Source of the DNA: a virus
IMG/VR virus record: IMGVR_UViG_3300034064_000912
Location: 1 to 64,000 of that record
Reading direction: 5' to 3' (one strand)
Length of the DNA stretch: 64,000 bases
Part shown: one piece after another, positions 44,740-53,541 of the stretch
Numbering within the stretch: position 1 is the stretch's first letter
How the letters are laid out: the number at the start of each line of letters is the position of its first letter
Translations under genes and position numbers: made by a program
The notes under the pieces: generated by a model
The model's database searches: none
What the model was told of the DNA's origin: nothing
What the model saw: the letters and a program-made list of their open reading frames with translations, nothing else

Positions 44740-47189
44740 TGAAAAAAAAACGCGGTAGGAAGTCAAAACAACAAACAGATAATTTCAACACAAAAGAAGG
44801 TGTATTGAAATTCGTTGATGATATGTTCGATAATAAAACATCAGCATCAAATTCATCTGACACGAAACAATCTGCTAAGATTATTGATATACGCAAATTT
44901 GCTCAAGAAAAAAGTAAAGGCGCAACAGGTGGAGCGCTTAAGCAATTAGATCCAATTATTCGTAAAATAAGCGGTGATTCTAAAAAAACTGACAGTGATA
45001 CTATAGCAATTAAAAAAAATATTAATGATAATGCTTCATCCATAAGACGTGTATCTTCTTCTGTAAGTATTTTAGAAACACGTGTAGGAGATTTAACCGA
45101 GCAATCTAATAAAACACTTGGTATGCTTGGAGATTTAATATCTGAATTCAATAAATTTAAAAATGAAACCAGTAAACAATTTGAAAAAATAAGTAAACAA
45201 TCAGATAGTTCAAGCGGTGGTATACTTGGCACTATAAGTGATTTAACATCTGGAATACAAAATAATAAATCCAAAGCAAATGCCGCAAAAGCTCCAGCCA
45301 AAACTGTATCTACAGCAAATAGTGCATTGAAATCGGTAAGCTCAGCCGCTAAACTTGGTCTTAAAACACTTCCTGGTGTTGGCGGCCTAGTAAGTGGTGT
45401 GGCTGAATATATGGAAGGTGGTGAATTAGGTCGTTCAATTGCAGCTGGTGCTGGCACTATTCTGGGTGGTATACTCGGCGGTGTTCTTGGATCTGCTCTT
45501 GGCCCTGTTGGTACCGCTGCTGGTGGTTTGGCTGGTTCAATGGCTGGGGAAGAATTAGCTAAATCTGGGTATGACTGGATTTTTGGTAAAAAGAAACCGG
45601 CAGAATCTGATGCTATAAAAAAATCGCGTGAAGATCGAGAAAAACCGAGTGATTCTAAGTCTGGCACATCAGTATCTTCTCCATCTCCTGGTATGACACC
45701 TGGTGTGACAACAACAACTGCTGGTAATGGATTATCTGGCGATAAATCGCAACCACAACTAAAAGGTATAGGCGAAACCGGTAATGCTACAGAAGCTATA
45801 AACTATTTTACACAAAATGGTTGGACACGCGAGCAAGCAGCTGGAATTGTAGGAAATCTACAGGCAGAGTCCGGACCAAATATGAAAACTGACTCAATAG
45901 GTGATGGTGGAAAAGCGTATGGTATAGCTCAATGGCACCCAGATCGTCAAGCAGTCTTTAAAAAAGTATATAATAAAGATATAAGAGAAGCTGGATTTAA
46001 AGAGCAATTAGCATATGTTAATTGGGAATTAAATAATACAGAAATCGCAGCTGGTCGTGCTTTAAGAGCAGCAAAAACTGCAGAAGAAGCTGCTGATTTA
46101 ATTAATAGACTATATGAAAGATCAGCAGATAAAACAGGTCAGCGCGCTGCTAATGCTATTGCTTTAATAAAAAATAATCAACAAGCAGTTTCACCAACAG
46201 CGGCGCCGGAAGGCACTTCAGCGCCAAATGCAGTGCCAGTAGAAACCGGTGTAGCTACACCTGGTGAAACTTTTGTTAAACCGGTTGCCGGTAATGCACC
46301 AGTAACTGGCAGTGATTCGTCAACAACCTCAACACAGGGTATTAACAAAGGTATTGCAGAAAAAATATCATCAATTGAATCTAGCTTTGGTAAACTTAGT
46401 GTAACAAGCGGTTATAGAGATCAAAAGAAAAATGATGCGGTGGGTGGCGCTAAAAATTCAGCGCATACAAGAGCAAATGCTGTTGATGTTACATTTAGTG
46501 GTGATGAAGTTAAGACATTAAAACTTGTAGAAATTGCATCTAAAGCTGGTATTGGTGGAATAGGTGTATACAAACCAGGTGTTGTACATCTAGATACAGA
46601 ATCACGCAGAGTATGGGGCCCAGATTTTACACAAAATTCAATTCCTAAATGGGCAGCCGGTGCATTACAGGCTCATATGACTGGGCAATGGGGTCAGTAT
46701 GATGCTACTGCTGCAGGAACAAAAGCAAATATTTCTGAAACAGGTAATACAAATACTACGAGTCCAGGCAGATCTACAACTTCTTTTGAAGGTAGTACTG
46801 CTGGTTTAAGTGGTATGAATTTCAAAGGAATGGGTGCAACTTCTCAAGGTATGTCATCGGGATCTATACAGACATCTAAAGCACAGATTCCTGGTCCACT
46901 TGGCATGGTAACTAGAACACCTGGAATAGGACAAATGGCTGGTCTAATAAGCACTGTGTCAACTGGTGGTTCATTAATACCAAAATCTCCAATGGATATG
47001 ATTGGCATGTTTGGAAGTATACTTAATGCTATAAGCAGCGGCAAAAATAATAATGTAAGAGCACCAAATCCTACATTTACACCAGATGCATATCAGAATA
47101 ATAATGTTCCGCCAGCTTTGCCTTCACAGCAAATACTAAGTGAACTATTTGATATGAAAAATGCACCAGATTATAATCCAGGTGGATAA
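44739..47189 (+). CDS. Tape-measure-like hub protein with lysozyme and M15 peptidase domains
   Basis: 816 residues. N-terminal 1-160 is basic then coiled-coil; 205-275 is a Gly/Ala-rich hydrophobic segment (GTILGGILGGVLGSALG) typical of tape measures. Residues about 350-480 form a phage tail lysozyme (GWTREQAAGIVGNLQAESG with catalytic Glu378; YGIAQWHP). Residues about 535-630 are an M15-type peptidase with ligands His576, Asp583 and His617 (SAHTRANAVDV, VVHLD). It would span the tube and open peptidoglycan at infection. The lysozyme, part of gp5 in T4, is carried here. A terminator follows. Confidence 0.8.
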   Translation: MKKKRGRKSKQQTDNFNTKEGVLKFVDDMFDNKTSASNSSDTKQSAKIIDIRKFAQEKSKGATGGALKQLDPIIRKISGDSKKTDSDTIAIKKNINDNASSIRRVSSSVSILETRVGDLTEQSNKTLGMLGDLISEFNKFKNETSKQFEKISKQSDSSSGGILGTISDLTSGIQNNKSKANAAKAPAKTVSTANSALKSVSSAAKLGLKTLPGVGGLVSGVAEYMEGGELGRSIAAGAGTILGGILGGVLGSALGPVGTAAGGLAGSMAGEELAKSGYDWIFGKKKPAESDAIKKSREDREKPSDSKSGTSVSSPSPGMTPGVTTTTAGNGLSGDKSQPQLKGIGETGNATEAINYFTQNGWTREQAAGIVGNLQAESGPNMKTDSIGDGGKAYGIAQWHPDRQAVFKKVYNKDIREAGFKEQLAYVNWELNNTEIAAGRALRAAKTAEEAADLINRLYERSADKTGQRAANAIALIKNNQQAVSPTAAPEGTSAPNAVPVETGVATPGETFVKPVAGNAPVTGSDSSTTSTQGINKGIAEKISSIESSFGKLSVTSGYRDQKKNDAVGGAKNSAHTRANAVDVTFSGDEVKTLKLVEIASKAGIGGIGVYKPGVVHLDTESRRVWGPDFTQNSIPKWAAGALQAHMTGQWGQYDATAAGTKANISETGNTNTTSPGRSTTSFEGSTAGLSGMNFKGMGATSQGMSSGSIQTSKAQIPGPLGMVTRTPGIGQMAGLISTVSTGGSLIPKSPMDMIGMFGSILNAISSGKNNNVRAPNPTFTPDAYQNNNVPPALPSQQILSELFDMKNAPDYNPGG

Positions 47190-47220
47190 AAAAAAGGACC
47201 CAACTGGGTCCTTTTTGTTT
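47188..47220. terminator. Bidirectional intrinsic terminator
   Basis: GGACCC-AACT-GGGTCC (47196-47211), flanked by an A-run on the left and TTTTTGTTTT on the right. It lies between the convergent ends of the tape-measure-like gene and gp32 and can stop transcription in both directions. Confidence 0.9.
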
Positions 47221-48110
47221 TAGGAAGCTAACTTCCGGAAGAAATTAAGATCATCATCTTTTTCGTTTGCTTCATCCATTACTGGAGATGGAGCAACACG
47301 CGATCTTGACTGTGGAGGAGCAATAGTATCTTCCTGCTCCATAACATTTGAAGTGCGTCCTTCCATAGGAGTTGAAAGTACGCGGGTTAGCTTTTCCTTA
47401 AGCTCTTCATACGTCTTAAAGTTAGATGGCTTCAAGAATTCCTGTAGTGAGTATTCCTGTGAGTGAATCATCTCTAGCTTACTATCATCCTTATGAAGTA
47501 CTGAAGGATTCATGAAAGCTGACTTATCGTAGTTGCGATATCCTTCAACATTACGAATCTTAAGTGCGAGATTTGCGCCTTCCCAGAAGTCAAATGGATT
47601 TAGCGGCTTTTCATCAGGAAACTGAGGATTCATAACCTCATTCAACTTATCAAAAATCTTCTTACCATACTTGAATAGAAAAACCTTACCATTATTCTCT
47701 GGATTTCCATGATCTTCAACAACATAGATATTAGAGATAAAGTGAAGACGTCGCTTCTGCTTACGCGCGGTATCCTTATCAGACTCTACACCAGAATTCC
47801 AGAGAGCCGAATTTACTTCACTAACTGGATCTTTCTGTCCAATTGTAGTAAGAGAGTTTTCAATATACCAAGAACCAGATGGACCCTTGAAACCATGATC
47901 AAAGATACGTACAAAGGGAACTTCTTCATCTCCTGGTGCAGGAAGAAATCTAATGACTGCATAACCATTGCCAACCTTATCTACAGTTGGTGCCCAAAAT
48001 CGCTCGTCATTCTTGCGCTCATACTTAGCATTAAGCTTCTCAAGCTCTGATGTCAAAGTCGAAAGTGACTGTTCACCGCGCATTGCCTTAAGTCGTGCAA
48101 AATCTACCAT
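47220..48110 (-). CDS. 32: Single-stranded DNA-binding protein gp32
   Basis: 296 residues from ATG 48110 (GGAGAAATAAA upstream); an in-frame ATG at 48176 would run through the promoter and leader and is rejected. The core matches T4-like gp32: GNGYAVIRFLPAP, WYIENSLTTIGQKDPVSEVNSALWNSG, NPENNGKVFLFKYGKKIFDKL, and an acidic tail (EANEKDDDLNFFRK). The protein has no cysteine, so the zinc ribbon of T4 gp32 is absent. It coats ssDNA in replication and recombination; gp59 is encoded just upstream. Confidence 0.95.
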   Translation of the reverse strand: MVDFARLKAMRGEQSLSTLTSELEKLNAKYERKNDERFWAPTVDKVGNGYAVIRFLPAPGDEEVPFVRIFDHGFKGPSGSWYIENSLTTIGQKDPVSEVNSALWNSGVESDKDTARKQKRRLHFISNIYVVEDHGNPENNGKVFLFKYGKKIFDKLNEVMNPQFPDEKPLNPFDFWEGANLALKIRNVEGYRNYDKSAFMNPSVLHKDDSKLEMIHSQEYSLQEFLKPSNFKTYEELKEKLTRVLSTPMEGRTSNVMEQEDTIAPPQSRSRVAPSPVMDEANEKDDDLNFFRKLAS

Positions 48111-48158
48111 TTTATTTCTCCGTATTAATGTGTATTGTTGTATTGAACATATTTTCTT

Positions 48159-48185
48159 AGGACAGCGTGTCCTCAATTATTTATA
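48159..48185 (-). promoter_or_regulatory. gp32 late promoter and 5'-terminal hairpin
   Basis: TATAAATA (48185-48178) predicts a start at about 48172. The RNA would begin with GGACA-CGC-UGUCC (perfect stem within 48173-48159), followed by about 45 A/U-rich bases with no structure up to the ribosome binding site. T4 gene 32 has a structured 5' leader followed by unstructured RNA where gp32 represses its own translation; this layout is similar but with a simple hairpin. Confidence 0.6.
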
Positions 48186-48187
48186 TG

Positions 48188-48769
48188 TCAATCTTGCATC
48201 TTGAATGTGTCAAGAATAATTTGTTTATATTTTGTTGTATCAATATCCATGAATGGCATATACTTTGCAATCTTATGCGATAGTTCATCCCACACAGGAT
48301 CATCAGCCATTTTCTTATTCCAATGTTTTATACACCCTGTAAGTGTACATATAATACAAAGTGTTTCAAACATAATCTCACCAGATAAGTACTGTACTAC
48401 TATTTTAGGATGTGTATTAGCCTCCACAATTAAGTTAGAATTAAAATCGGAGTTTAATTTTCTAAGATCTTGTTTAAACATATATGACATAGACTGCTTT
48501 TTCTTAAGCCAGTCTGCATACTTTATTTCTGCTTGTTTATCATATGCAAGTGTTCTAATCCATATCTTTGGATTATCTAGAATATTAACCATCAAAAAAT
48601 TAAGTGGATCATTATGCTTTGCAATTTTAGCAAAAAAGATCTTATCATTTCGTTTTTCAAATGATTCTGGTTTGAGTTTAGTTTGACCTTTATAATGAAA
48701 ATAGTTATAGTCAGAAGTAAAATGCAGTTTTAAAGCAGAATAAGTCTTATAAACTTCAAATGGGCTCAT
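48188..48769 (-). CDS. 59: Helicase loader gp59
   Basis: 193 residues (T4 gp59, 217). It loads the gp41 helicase on gp32-coated forks. Matching segments are the N-terminal SPFEVYKTYSALKLHF, KRNDKIFFAKIAKHND (T4 has KRRDKYFFQKL), ISFET-like EIMFETLCII and the DDPVWDELSHKIAKY near the end. It is followed by gp32 as in T4. The ATG overlaps the stop of a small upstream gene (ATGA). Confidence 0.88.
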   Translation of the reverse strand: MSPFEVYKTYSALKLHFTSDYNYFHYKGQTKLKPESFEKRNDKIFFAKIAKHNDPLNFLMVNILDNPKIWIRTLAYDKQAEIKYADWLKKKQSMSYMFKQDLRKLNSDFNSNLIVEANTHPKIVVQYLSGEIMFETLCIICTLTGCIKHWNKKMADDPVWDELSHKIAKYMPFMDIDTTKYKQIILDTFKMQD

Positions 48770-48933
48770 GGCTGCTTATCTAGAATATCTTTAAAAAAAT
48801 GCTTAAGTTTTTGATCAAAATCGGTGTGTGATAATGTTATTTTTGCAATATAAAGATTATGAATCTCATCCAAGAATCGGCTCGTGGTCATAGAATTCAT
48901 AGACTTTCTATCATCAAATTCAAATTTATTCAT
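48766..48933 (-). CDS. Small conserved-position protein upstream of gp59
   Basis: A 55-residue frame (MNKFEFDDRKSMNSMTTSRF... ending DILDKQP) fills the space between the metallopeptidase and gp59. Its stop overlaps the gp59 ATG (ATGA) and its start overlaps the metallopeptidase end, which supports real coupled translation. It is helical and charged, and no family was recognised. Confidence 0.6.
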   Translation of the reverse strand: MNKFEFDDRKSMNSMTTSRFLDEIHNLYIAKITLSHTDFDQKLKHFFKDILDKQP

Positions 48934-49397
48934 ATCTTACCTTTTTCTATCATATCATTTATGAATCTAATATAAAGACCAAATTCTCTACCAGCAGCAT
49001 CTATTTCCCATGGTTGATCCCAATAATCTACTTCATTTATGTCATATTTTTTGCCGTTAAATTTCACTAAATGATGCATGGTTTTTCTATTATAATGCAC
49101 ATATTGGTATGATGCATATTGATGTGCATGTACCATTTCATGCGCAAGAGTAATAAGTAGTGGTTTTTGACTCAATTTTTTATTGATAAAAATATCATAC
49201 TTGTATTTACACTGTTTTGGATTTTTATATGTGCATTCGCCAAAAAGATCCATGGACAAAGGTGCAATATGTATGGTCAATTTCATTTTTCTATATATTT
49301 TACTACCAAAAAGATGGCGACCATACCATCTAGCTGCAAACTTTATTAGTTTTTTATTTACTTTCTTGGTGGTTCTGCCCTTGATAGTAAGCTGCAT
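48930..49397 (-). CDS. SprT-like zinc metallopeptidase
   Basis: 155 residues. The HExxH motif is His86-Glu87-His90 (TLAHEMVHAHQYA), with a third ligand probably His or Glu downstream (HHLVKFNGKKYD or WEIDAAGREF). The layout is that of SprT/WSS1-like peptidases found in many T4-like phages; SPRTN relatives remove DNA-protein crosslinks. The gene sits between gp33 and gp59. The C-terminal zinc ribbon of bacterial SprT is absent. Confidence 0.75.
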   Translation of the reverse strand: MQLTIKGRTTKKVNKKLIKFAARWYGRHLFGSKIYRKMKLTIHIAPLSMDLFGECTYKNPKQCKYKYDIFINKKLSQKPLLITLAHEMVHAHQYASYQYVHYNRKTMHHLVKFNGKKYDINEVDYWDQPWEIDAAGREFGLYIRFINDMIEKGKI

Positions 49398-49436
49398 AGA
49401 ATCTCCGAGTAGTATTCATGAGTATATATACTACTT

Positions 49437-49664
49437 TTAGATTGGCAGTTTAGCGCCTTTCTTCTTCATAAAATTAAGATCTTCTGCTTCTTGTCTGATT
49501 CTAGACTTAAGAACACGATTATTTTTGACTATAGAAGATACAGTTTCAACTTCTAGTCCTTTTGCTTCACACCAATATACAACTGATTCCATGTAACTAA
49601 GATTGAGAGATTGATGAATAGTTTCAATATCAGAAATAAATTCTGTAATATTAATTACGCCCAC
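49437..49664 (-). CDS. 33: Late transcription co-activator gp33
   Basis: About 75 residues from a GTG at 49664 with GGGAG seven bases upstream; no ATG is available. The sequence ITEFISDIETIHQSLNLSYMESVVYWCEAKGLEVETVSSIV...LKSRIRQEAEDLNFM follows the conserved C-terminal core of T4 gp33 (GMSYLEATTAF...I...IIEKIQSEA). gp33 links gp55-bound polymerase to the sliding clamp at late promoters, several of which are visible here. The gp59/gp33 neighbourhood is as in T4. Confidence 0.72.
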   Translation of the reverse strand: MGVINITEFISDIETIHQSLNLSYMESVVYWCEAKGLEVETVSSIVKNNRVLKSRIRQEAEDLNFMKKKGAKLPI

Positions 49665-49694
49665 AATACAACTCCCAAAATTAAACAATTTACT

Positions 49695-50171
49695 TTATGC
49701 AATAGTAAAAATGGCATCAAATCCCTCTTCTTTATTTGGAAAATCAAAATTAGAAATCATATCATCAATAACATTTTGTGGAATATACTTCCCAGGTCTA
49801 GAAGCAAGTCGGTGCTGCCATTCATCTTTTTCAGGTGTAGGAAAATAATATGCATACTTAGAATAATGCTCAGGCACCTGAGACATTAAGCGTTTACGTG
49901 ATGCACGTGTAAGATTAGTTCTATCAATAATAATATCATTCTTGTTTTTAAGAGCAATAGCCAACTGCTTATTAAAACGTTTAGTTGCTTCATCAATAAA
50001 AAGTTTAAATCCCTGGGTATAAGTAATTCCCTGCAAGGCACACATTTTTTCTACAATAGCGTCTGTAGAAAGAACTATTGTACCTGGATTCTTATTGTTA
50101 TTGATGTAGGTAGACTTGCCAACACCCGGCAAGCCTACCAATACAATAAATGAATGAATATTCTTAGACAT
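49695..50171 (-). CDS. Polynucleotide kinase (kinase domain only)
   Basis: 158 residues from ATG 50171 (a TTG at 50183 is unlikely). P-loop kinase motifs: GLPGVGKS near the N-terminus, STDAI as the phosphate acceptor Asp, DIIIDRTNLTRASRKR as the R-loop/lid region. This matches the N-terminal kinase half of T4 PseT; the C-terminal phosphatase half (T4 total 301) is missing. It sits 5 bases after RNA ligase 1, forming an RNA-repair pair. Confidence 0.85.
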   Translation of the reverse strand: MSKNIHSFIVLVGLPGVGKSTYINNNKNPGTIVLSTDAIVEKMCALQGITYTQGFKLFIDEATKRFNKQLAIALKNKNDIIIDRTNLTRASRKRLMSQVPEHYSKYAYYFPTPEKDEWQHRLASRPGKYIPQNVIDDMISNFDFPNKEEGFDAIFTIA

Positions 50172-50176
50172 TATTA

Positions 50177-51307
50177 TTACCAATCGTGTTTAATAATAGT
50201 ATTACATTTTTGAAATGATCGATTAGATCCAAGATGTGACATTACAAAAGTAATTACTGATTCAATAGTGCATCGACTATCCCAATTAGCAAATACAAAA
50301 GTTCTCATAGTGTCATCAATATGCTTAAAGTTGAGAGCAAAATCTTTACGAGTTACTGTTTTTTTATGAAGATCTTCCAAAATATAATTAACTTCATCAC
50401 AAAATACAGTAATATCATGCATAATATCAGTTGCAAACTTTTTAAGTCGTGCCTTATCAACATCAGAAAGCAATGAATAAAGATCATCTACTTTATTATC
50501 AAGAATAAGAGCAATTACATCTTTTTCATTTTCCAAAAGAGACTTAGCACGATGAAGTGACACATACGTATCAGTTTTTAGCTTTACCATGTGTCCATCG
50601 TCAAATCTAATAACTACTCCCTCAATATCTTCTCTCTTACGCAGTTCCTGTATAAATGTATCTAGATCAGAAATAGGTTCCATGGTCTGTACCATGGGAA
50701 TTTGCAAATCATGACATAGTCGATCAAATGAAACATACTCTCCAGTTTCATTATCACGCACAGCAATAAGAACAAGGCGATCTTCAGGATAGTCAATAAC
50801 AATCTGCTGCGAACGTGAGCACCACTCAAAAATAGGAGTACAGTCTTGCTCAATTACATTCAACACAAATCGTTCATAAGGAATAGTAGATTTAGATACA
50901 AATTCTGCTGCCTGCGCACTGACATCAGTAATACCCATCTTAGTAGCCCAATTCAATTGGCTATTAATCATCAATGGAGTTATCATAGAACCATCTAGCT
51001 TTTCAAGAATTACATGATGCTTAGACAAATCAATCATGGACACGTCTTCACGTTCACCGAAATTGAAAAACTTATGAAGACGCCGTGATAGAATTTTACC
51101 ATCAGTATCAAAGATAAGCCCGCGCATTTCACGCATTACTGCAGTACGACGATCGATCACTTGTGGATGAGTGTCTTTTCCTGCAACTAGATAATTGGCA
51201 ACTACATAGCCATCACGCTCGCCAATATAAAAATTGGGATTGTCATTAACAATTGCTTGAACTTCTTCAAGCGTTATATTTTTGGGGAATTCATAATGTA
51301 AAGTCAT
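50177..51307 (-). CDS. rnlA: RNA ligase 1
   Basis: 376 residues (T4 Rnl1, 374). The nucleotidyl motif is Lys103 in EKLDGSM; further motifs are FEWCS (IIIa region), EGVVIRF (IV) and MVKLKTDTY (V). The C-terminal helical domain characteristic of Rnl1 is present (VDKARLKKFATDIMHDI). In T4 it reseals host tRNA cut by the anticodon nuclease PrrC together with PseT. Its -10-like box lies only six bases upstream of the ATG, so the transcript may be short-leadered or leaderless. Confidence 0.93.
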   Translation of the reverse strand: MTLHYEFPKNITLEEVQAIVNDNPNFYIGERDGYVVANYLVAGKDTHPQVIDRRTAVMREMRGLIFDTDGKILSRRLHKFFNFGEREDVSMIDLSKHHVILEKLDGSMITPLMINSQLNWATKMGITDVSAQAAEFVSKSTIPYERFVLNVIEQDCTPIFEWCSRSQQIVIDYPEDRLVLIAVRDNETGEYVSFDRLCHDLQIPMVQTMEPISDLDTFIQELRKREDIEGVVIRFDDGHMVKLKTDTYVSLHRAKSLLENEKDVIALILDNKVDDLYSLLSDVDKARLKKFATDIMHDITVFCDEVNYILEDLHKKTVTRKDFALNFKHIDDTMRTFVFANWDSRCTIESVITFVMSHLGSNRSFQKCNTIIKHDW

Positions 51308-51312
51308 AATTA

Positions 51313-51342
51313 ATATTACACCAATTATTAGTATAAGTACAC
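51313..51342 (-). promoter_or_regulatory. Early promoter candidate for rnlA
   Basis: GTGTAC (51342-51337), 18 bases, TAATAT (51318-51313). It shares the -35-like hexamer and exact spacing with three other sites in this region. Confidence 0.5.
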
Positions 51343-52502
51343 TACAGTTTTACTACTTTAAGAAGAATAGTATCAGAACTAATTCGCGACTTACATACAA
51401 TATTCTTACTAGTAATTTCATTCATAATATTCTTTAGAGTTACTTTACCACCAGACAAAATCTTAGAAAGTACTTGTTCCGGCTTACGCAGTTTTTTACT
51501 GAATGAAGTAGTATCAGCGAATCCAGTAATATTAACAGTCTTCACACCAAGACCGCTTTGATCTTGAGCTCTATATACACTCAAGATGCGTGTTTTAGTA
51601 TTGAAAGTCCACAATTCTTGTGCAGCAAATATTTGCTGCGGATCAATAGATACTAGCTTATATTCCTGATCATTCTTTTTATACTTGAAGTTACGAAGAA
51701 GTTTTTCAGTAGAAATAGTCTTCGGCTTACGATTAGCCTTACGAACTTTCTTAGCATTTTCGCCAAAGACAGTAGCATCATGTATAATAGACTTATACAT
51801 TTCTAGCATCTTTTTAACGCGTTGCTTGCTATACCGTGAATACGCTTCTTTGAGTTGCAGATCGGTTCCTTCCAGAACTTCTTCGAGTTCTAGAACCATT
51901 TTGATATAATAATCACAGATAAACGTAGAATATGTCGGAGGAATCATATTCTTCTGAAGATATTCATATGTAGAGAAAGTATCACCCTTATCGATAAGGG
52001 TTTCAATTCCACCAATAATATCTCTGGCACGTTCACGGATATTTGCCTGAATATCTACTGGAATCTTTTCAACTTTTTGTTTTTCTTTCTTAGTAGTCTT
52101 AAGAGGATCATCTTCTTTAATAGCAATAGCTTTCGTAATACGATCGATAAGAAACAGTTTCGAACGTTCAGTAACTGAGCCACCGAGCATAATGGTTCGA
52201 CAAATCCAGCCAGCAGTCGTGGGAACACGGCCATCAGGAATTGCTGCGCACTGGTGGGCAATCTGCTTTTTGCCAAGTTTATTCATATAATCTACAATGT
52301 AGTCGCGTGCATCGGCTGCACTACACATATAACTATACCAAGAATAAATCTTGCCAAGTTCAGTGTCAGTAAGAACATGACCATCGTGAACTGGCTCTTC
52401 ACCAATATACTTAGAGTTAATAAGAAACTCTTCAGTACTAGAAATGCGATTTTTCTTTGGTCGCTTGAAACGACGGTCTTGGATTCGTTTAGTAGCAGCC
52501 AT
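51342..52502 (-). CDS. Phage protein of unknown function
   Basis: 386 residues, basic and mostly helical, not recognised. It begins RIQDRRFKRPKKNRIS, has a helical middle with CAAIPDGRVPTTAGWICRTIML, and a C-terminal beta-rich part (EQVLSKILSGGKVTLKNIMNEI). The basic N-terminus and the KKVRKANRKPKT tract suggest nucleic acid contact, but no catalytic motif is seen. It is a single-gene unit with its own promoter, between the DUF932 gene and RNA ligase. Confidence 0.7.
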   Translation of the reverse strand: MAATKRIQDRRFKRPKKNRISSTEEFLINSKYIGEEPVHDGHVLTDTELGKIYSWYSYMCSAADARDYIVDYMNKLGKKQIAHQCAAIPDGRVPTTAGWICRTIMLGGSVTERSKLFLIDRITKAIAIKEDDPLKTTKKEKQKVEKIPVDIQANIRERARDIIGGIETLIDKGDTFSTYEYLQKNMIPPTYSTFICDYYIKMVLELEEVLEGTDLQLKEAYSRYSKQRVKKMLEMYKSIIHDATVFGENAKKVRKANRKPKTISTEKLLRNFKYKKNDQEYKLVSIDPQQIFAAQELWTFNTKTRILSVYRAQDQSGLGVKTVNITGFADTTSFSKKLRKPEQVLSKILSGGKVTLKNIMNEITSKNIVCKSRISSDTILLKVVKL

Positions 52503-52525
52503 TAATAATTCTCCATCATATGATA

Positions 52526-52555
52526 ATTATACCATATATCTAGACCAATGTACAA
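52526..52555 (-). promoter_or_regulatory. Early promoter for the 386-residue protein
   Basis: TTGTAC (52555-52550), 18 bases, TATAAT (52531-52526), a near-ideal sigma70-type promoter. The RNA would start near 52519 and includes a GGAG ribosome binding site before ATG 52502. Confidence 0.7.
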
Positions 52556-52556
52556 T

Positions 52557-52590
52557 AAAAAAAAAGGGGGAGAATTCTCCCCCTTTTTAA
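52557..52590 (-). terminator. Intrinsic terminator after the DUF932 gene
   Basis: On the minus strand a perfect GGGGGAG-AATT-CTCCCCC hairpin (52566-52583) is followed by a run of at least nine T. It starts right after the stop codon at 52591 and isolates the DUF932 unit. Confidence 0.92.
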
Positions 52591-53541
52591 CTAACCTGCC
52601 ATTTCAAGAGCCTTTTCCATTGCCTTGGTTTTAAGATTTCGATTGTATCCATACCAAGAGTTGGTAAGACGATTATCTACACTCTTACCAAGAAGATGAT
52701 CAGTCATATATGTTACAGTATTAAACAACTGCCAGAAGCTGCCCTTTGCAAACTCAGCACCAGGCTGAGTCTCGACAATGCTAAGAGCAGTATTTGCATT
52801 ACGAGAGAGCTTCAGATCACCAGTAGCATTAGCTGCCGTGGGGAAGACAAACCTAAAATAGTCCATGGCATTTTCAGCGGTAGCCTGCTTAGAGCCAAGG
52901 AACTGAGCCATATCCTTGTACTTAGCCAGTTTACCGGTAGCAATACCAAGCATGGTCTTGACGTCACCAGCATTGAACTGAGTACGATGTGAAATCTTAA
53001 TCATTCGCTCTACAGCAGAGTTAAGTGAAAGAGTAAGAGTATTATTACACACAACACGAATTGGAGTAAAACGCACATCAGTAGAAAATCCATACTTATG
53101 GAAATTACTGAAAAGCATATAGGAATCAATTCTATCACCCTTGAAGAGTTCAAAGGATTCCTTTACCTTGGCAAGACCCCAGACAATCTGGCCATTCTTA
53201 AGTGAGCCTGCAGTTTCCATATGCATATCGCCTGCCATAATATATTCATTAAAGAATTCAAAGGCTTCCTGATTCTGTACAGGATTCCAGTCTTCCGAAA
53301 CAACATCAATCATGTGATGATCAGTATTTCGGACAAGAGCAGACTTACCAATAGCTACATTCTTACCATTGATATTAGCATAAGCCGGAATCTTTTCCAC
53401 TGTCCAATCAAGATTAGCAGCCTTAAGCATCTGCTCAGGAGTCAGATCAGGAAGAACTTCCTTACCCAAGCCGTGCCAGGGCTTCTGACCAACATACGCC
53501 ATCGAAGCCTTACCATCAACCATTTCAATTTCATGTGCCAT
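52591..53541 (-). CDS. DUF932 family protein
   Basis: 316 residues from ATG 53541 (a longer frame to 53601 would run through the leader). Typical DUF932 features: WHGLGKEV near the N-terminus, SALVRNTDHHMIDVVSEDWNPVQNQEAFEFF, and VCNNTLTLSL. The family is common on phages and plasmids near replication genes; its biochemical function is not known to me. It has an own promoter, a structured leader and a strong terminator, so it is expressed as a separate, apparently regulated early unit. Confidence 0.88.
   Translation of the reverse strand: MAHEIEMVDGKASMAYVGQKPWHGLGKEVLPDLTPEQMLKAANLDWTVEKIPAYANINGKNVAIGKSALVRNTDHHMIDVVSEDWNPVQNQEAFEFFNEYIMAGDMHMETAGSLKNGQIVWGLAKVKESFELFKGDRIDSYMLFSNFHKYGFSTDVRFTPIRVVCNNTLTLSLNSAVERMIKISHRTQFNAGDVKTMLGIATGKLAKYKDMAQFLGSKQATAENAMDYFRFVFPTAANATGDLKLSRNANTALSIVETQPGAEFAKGSFWQLFNTVTYMTDHLLGKSVDNRLTNSWYGYNRNLKTKAMEKALEMAG

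Noticed and set aside
47220-48176. Longer gp32 start at 48176
   Set aside because: It would translate the hairpin leader and nearly reach the promoter; ATG 48110 has a proper ribosome binding site and matches the family start.
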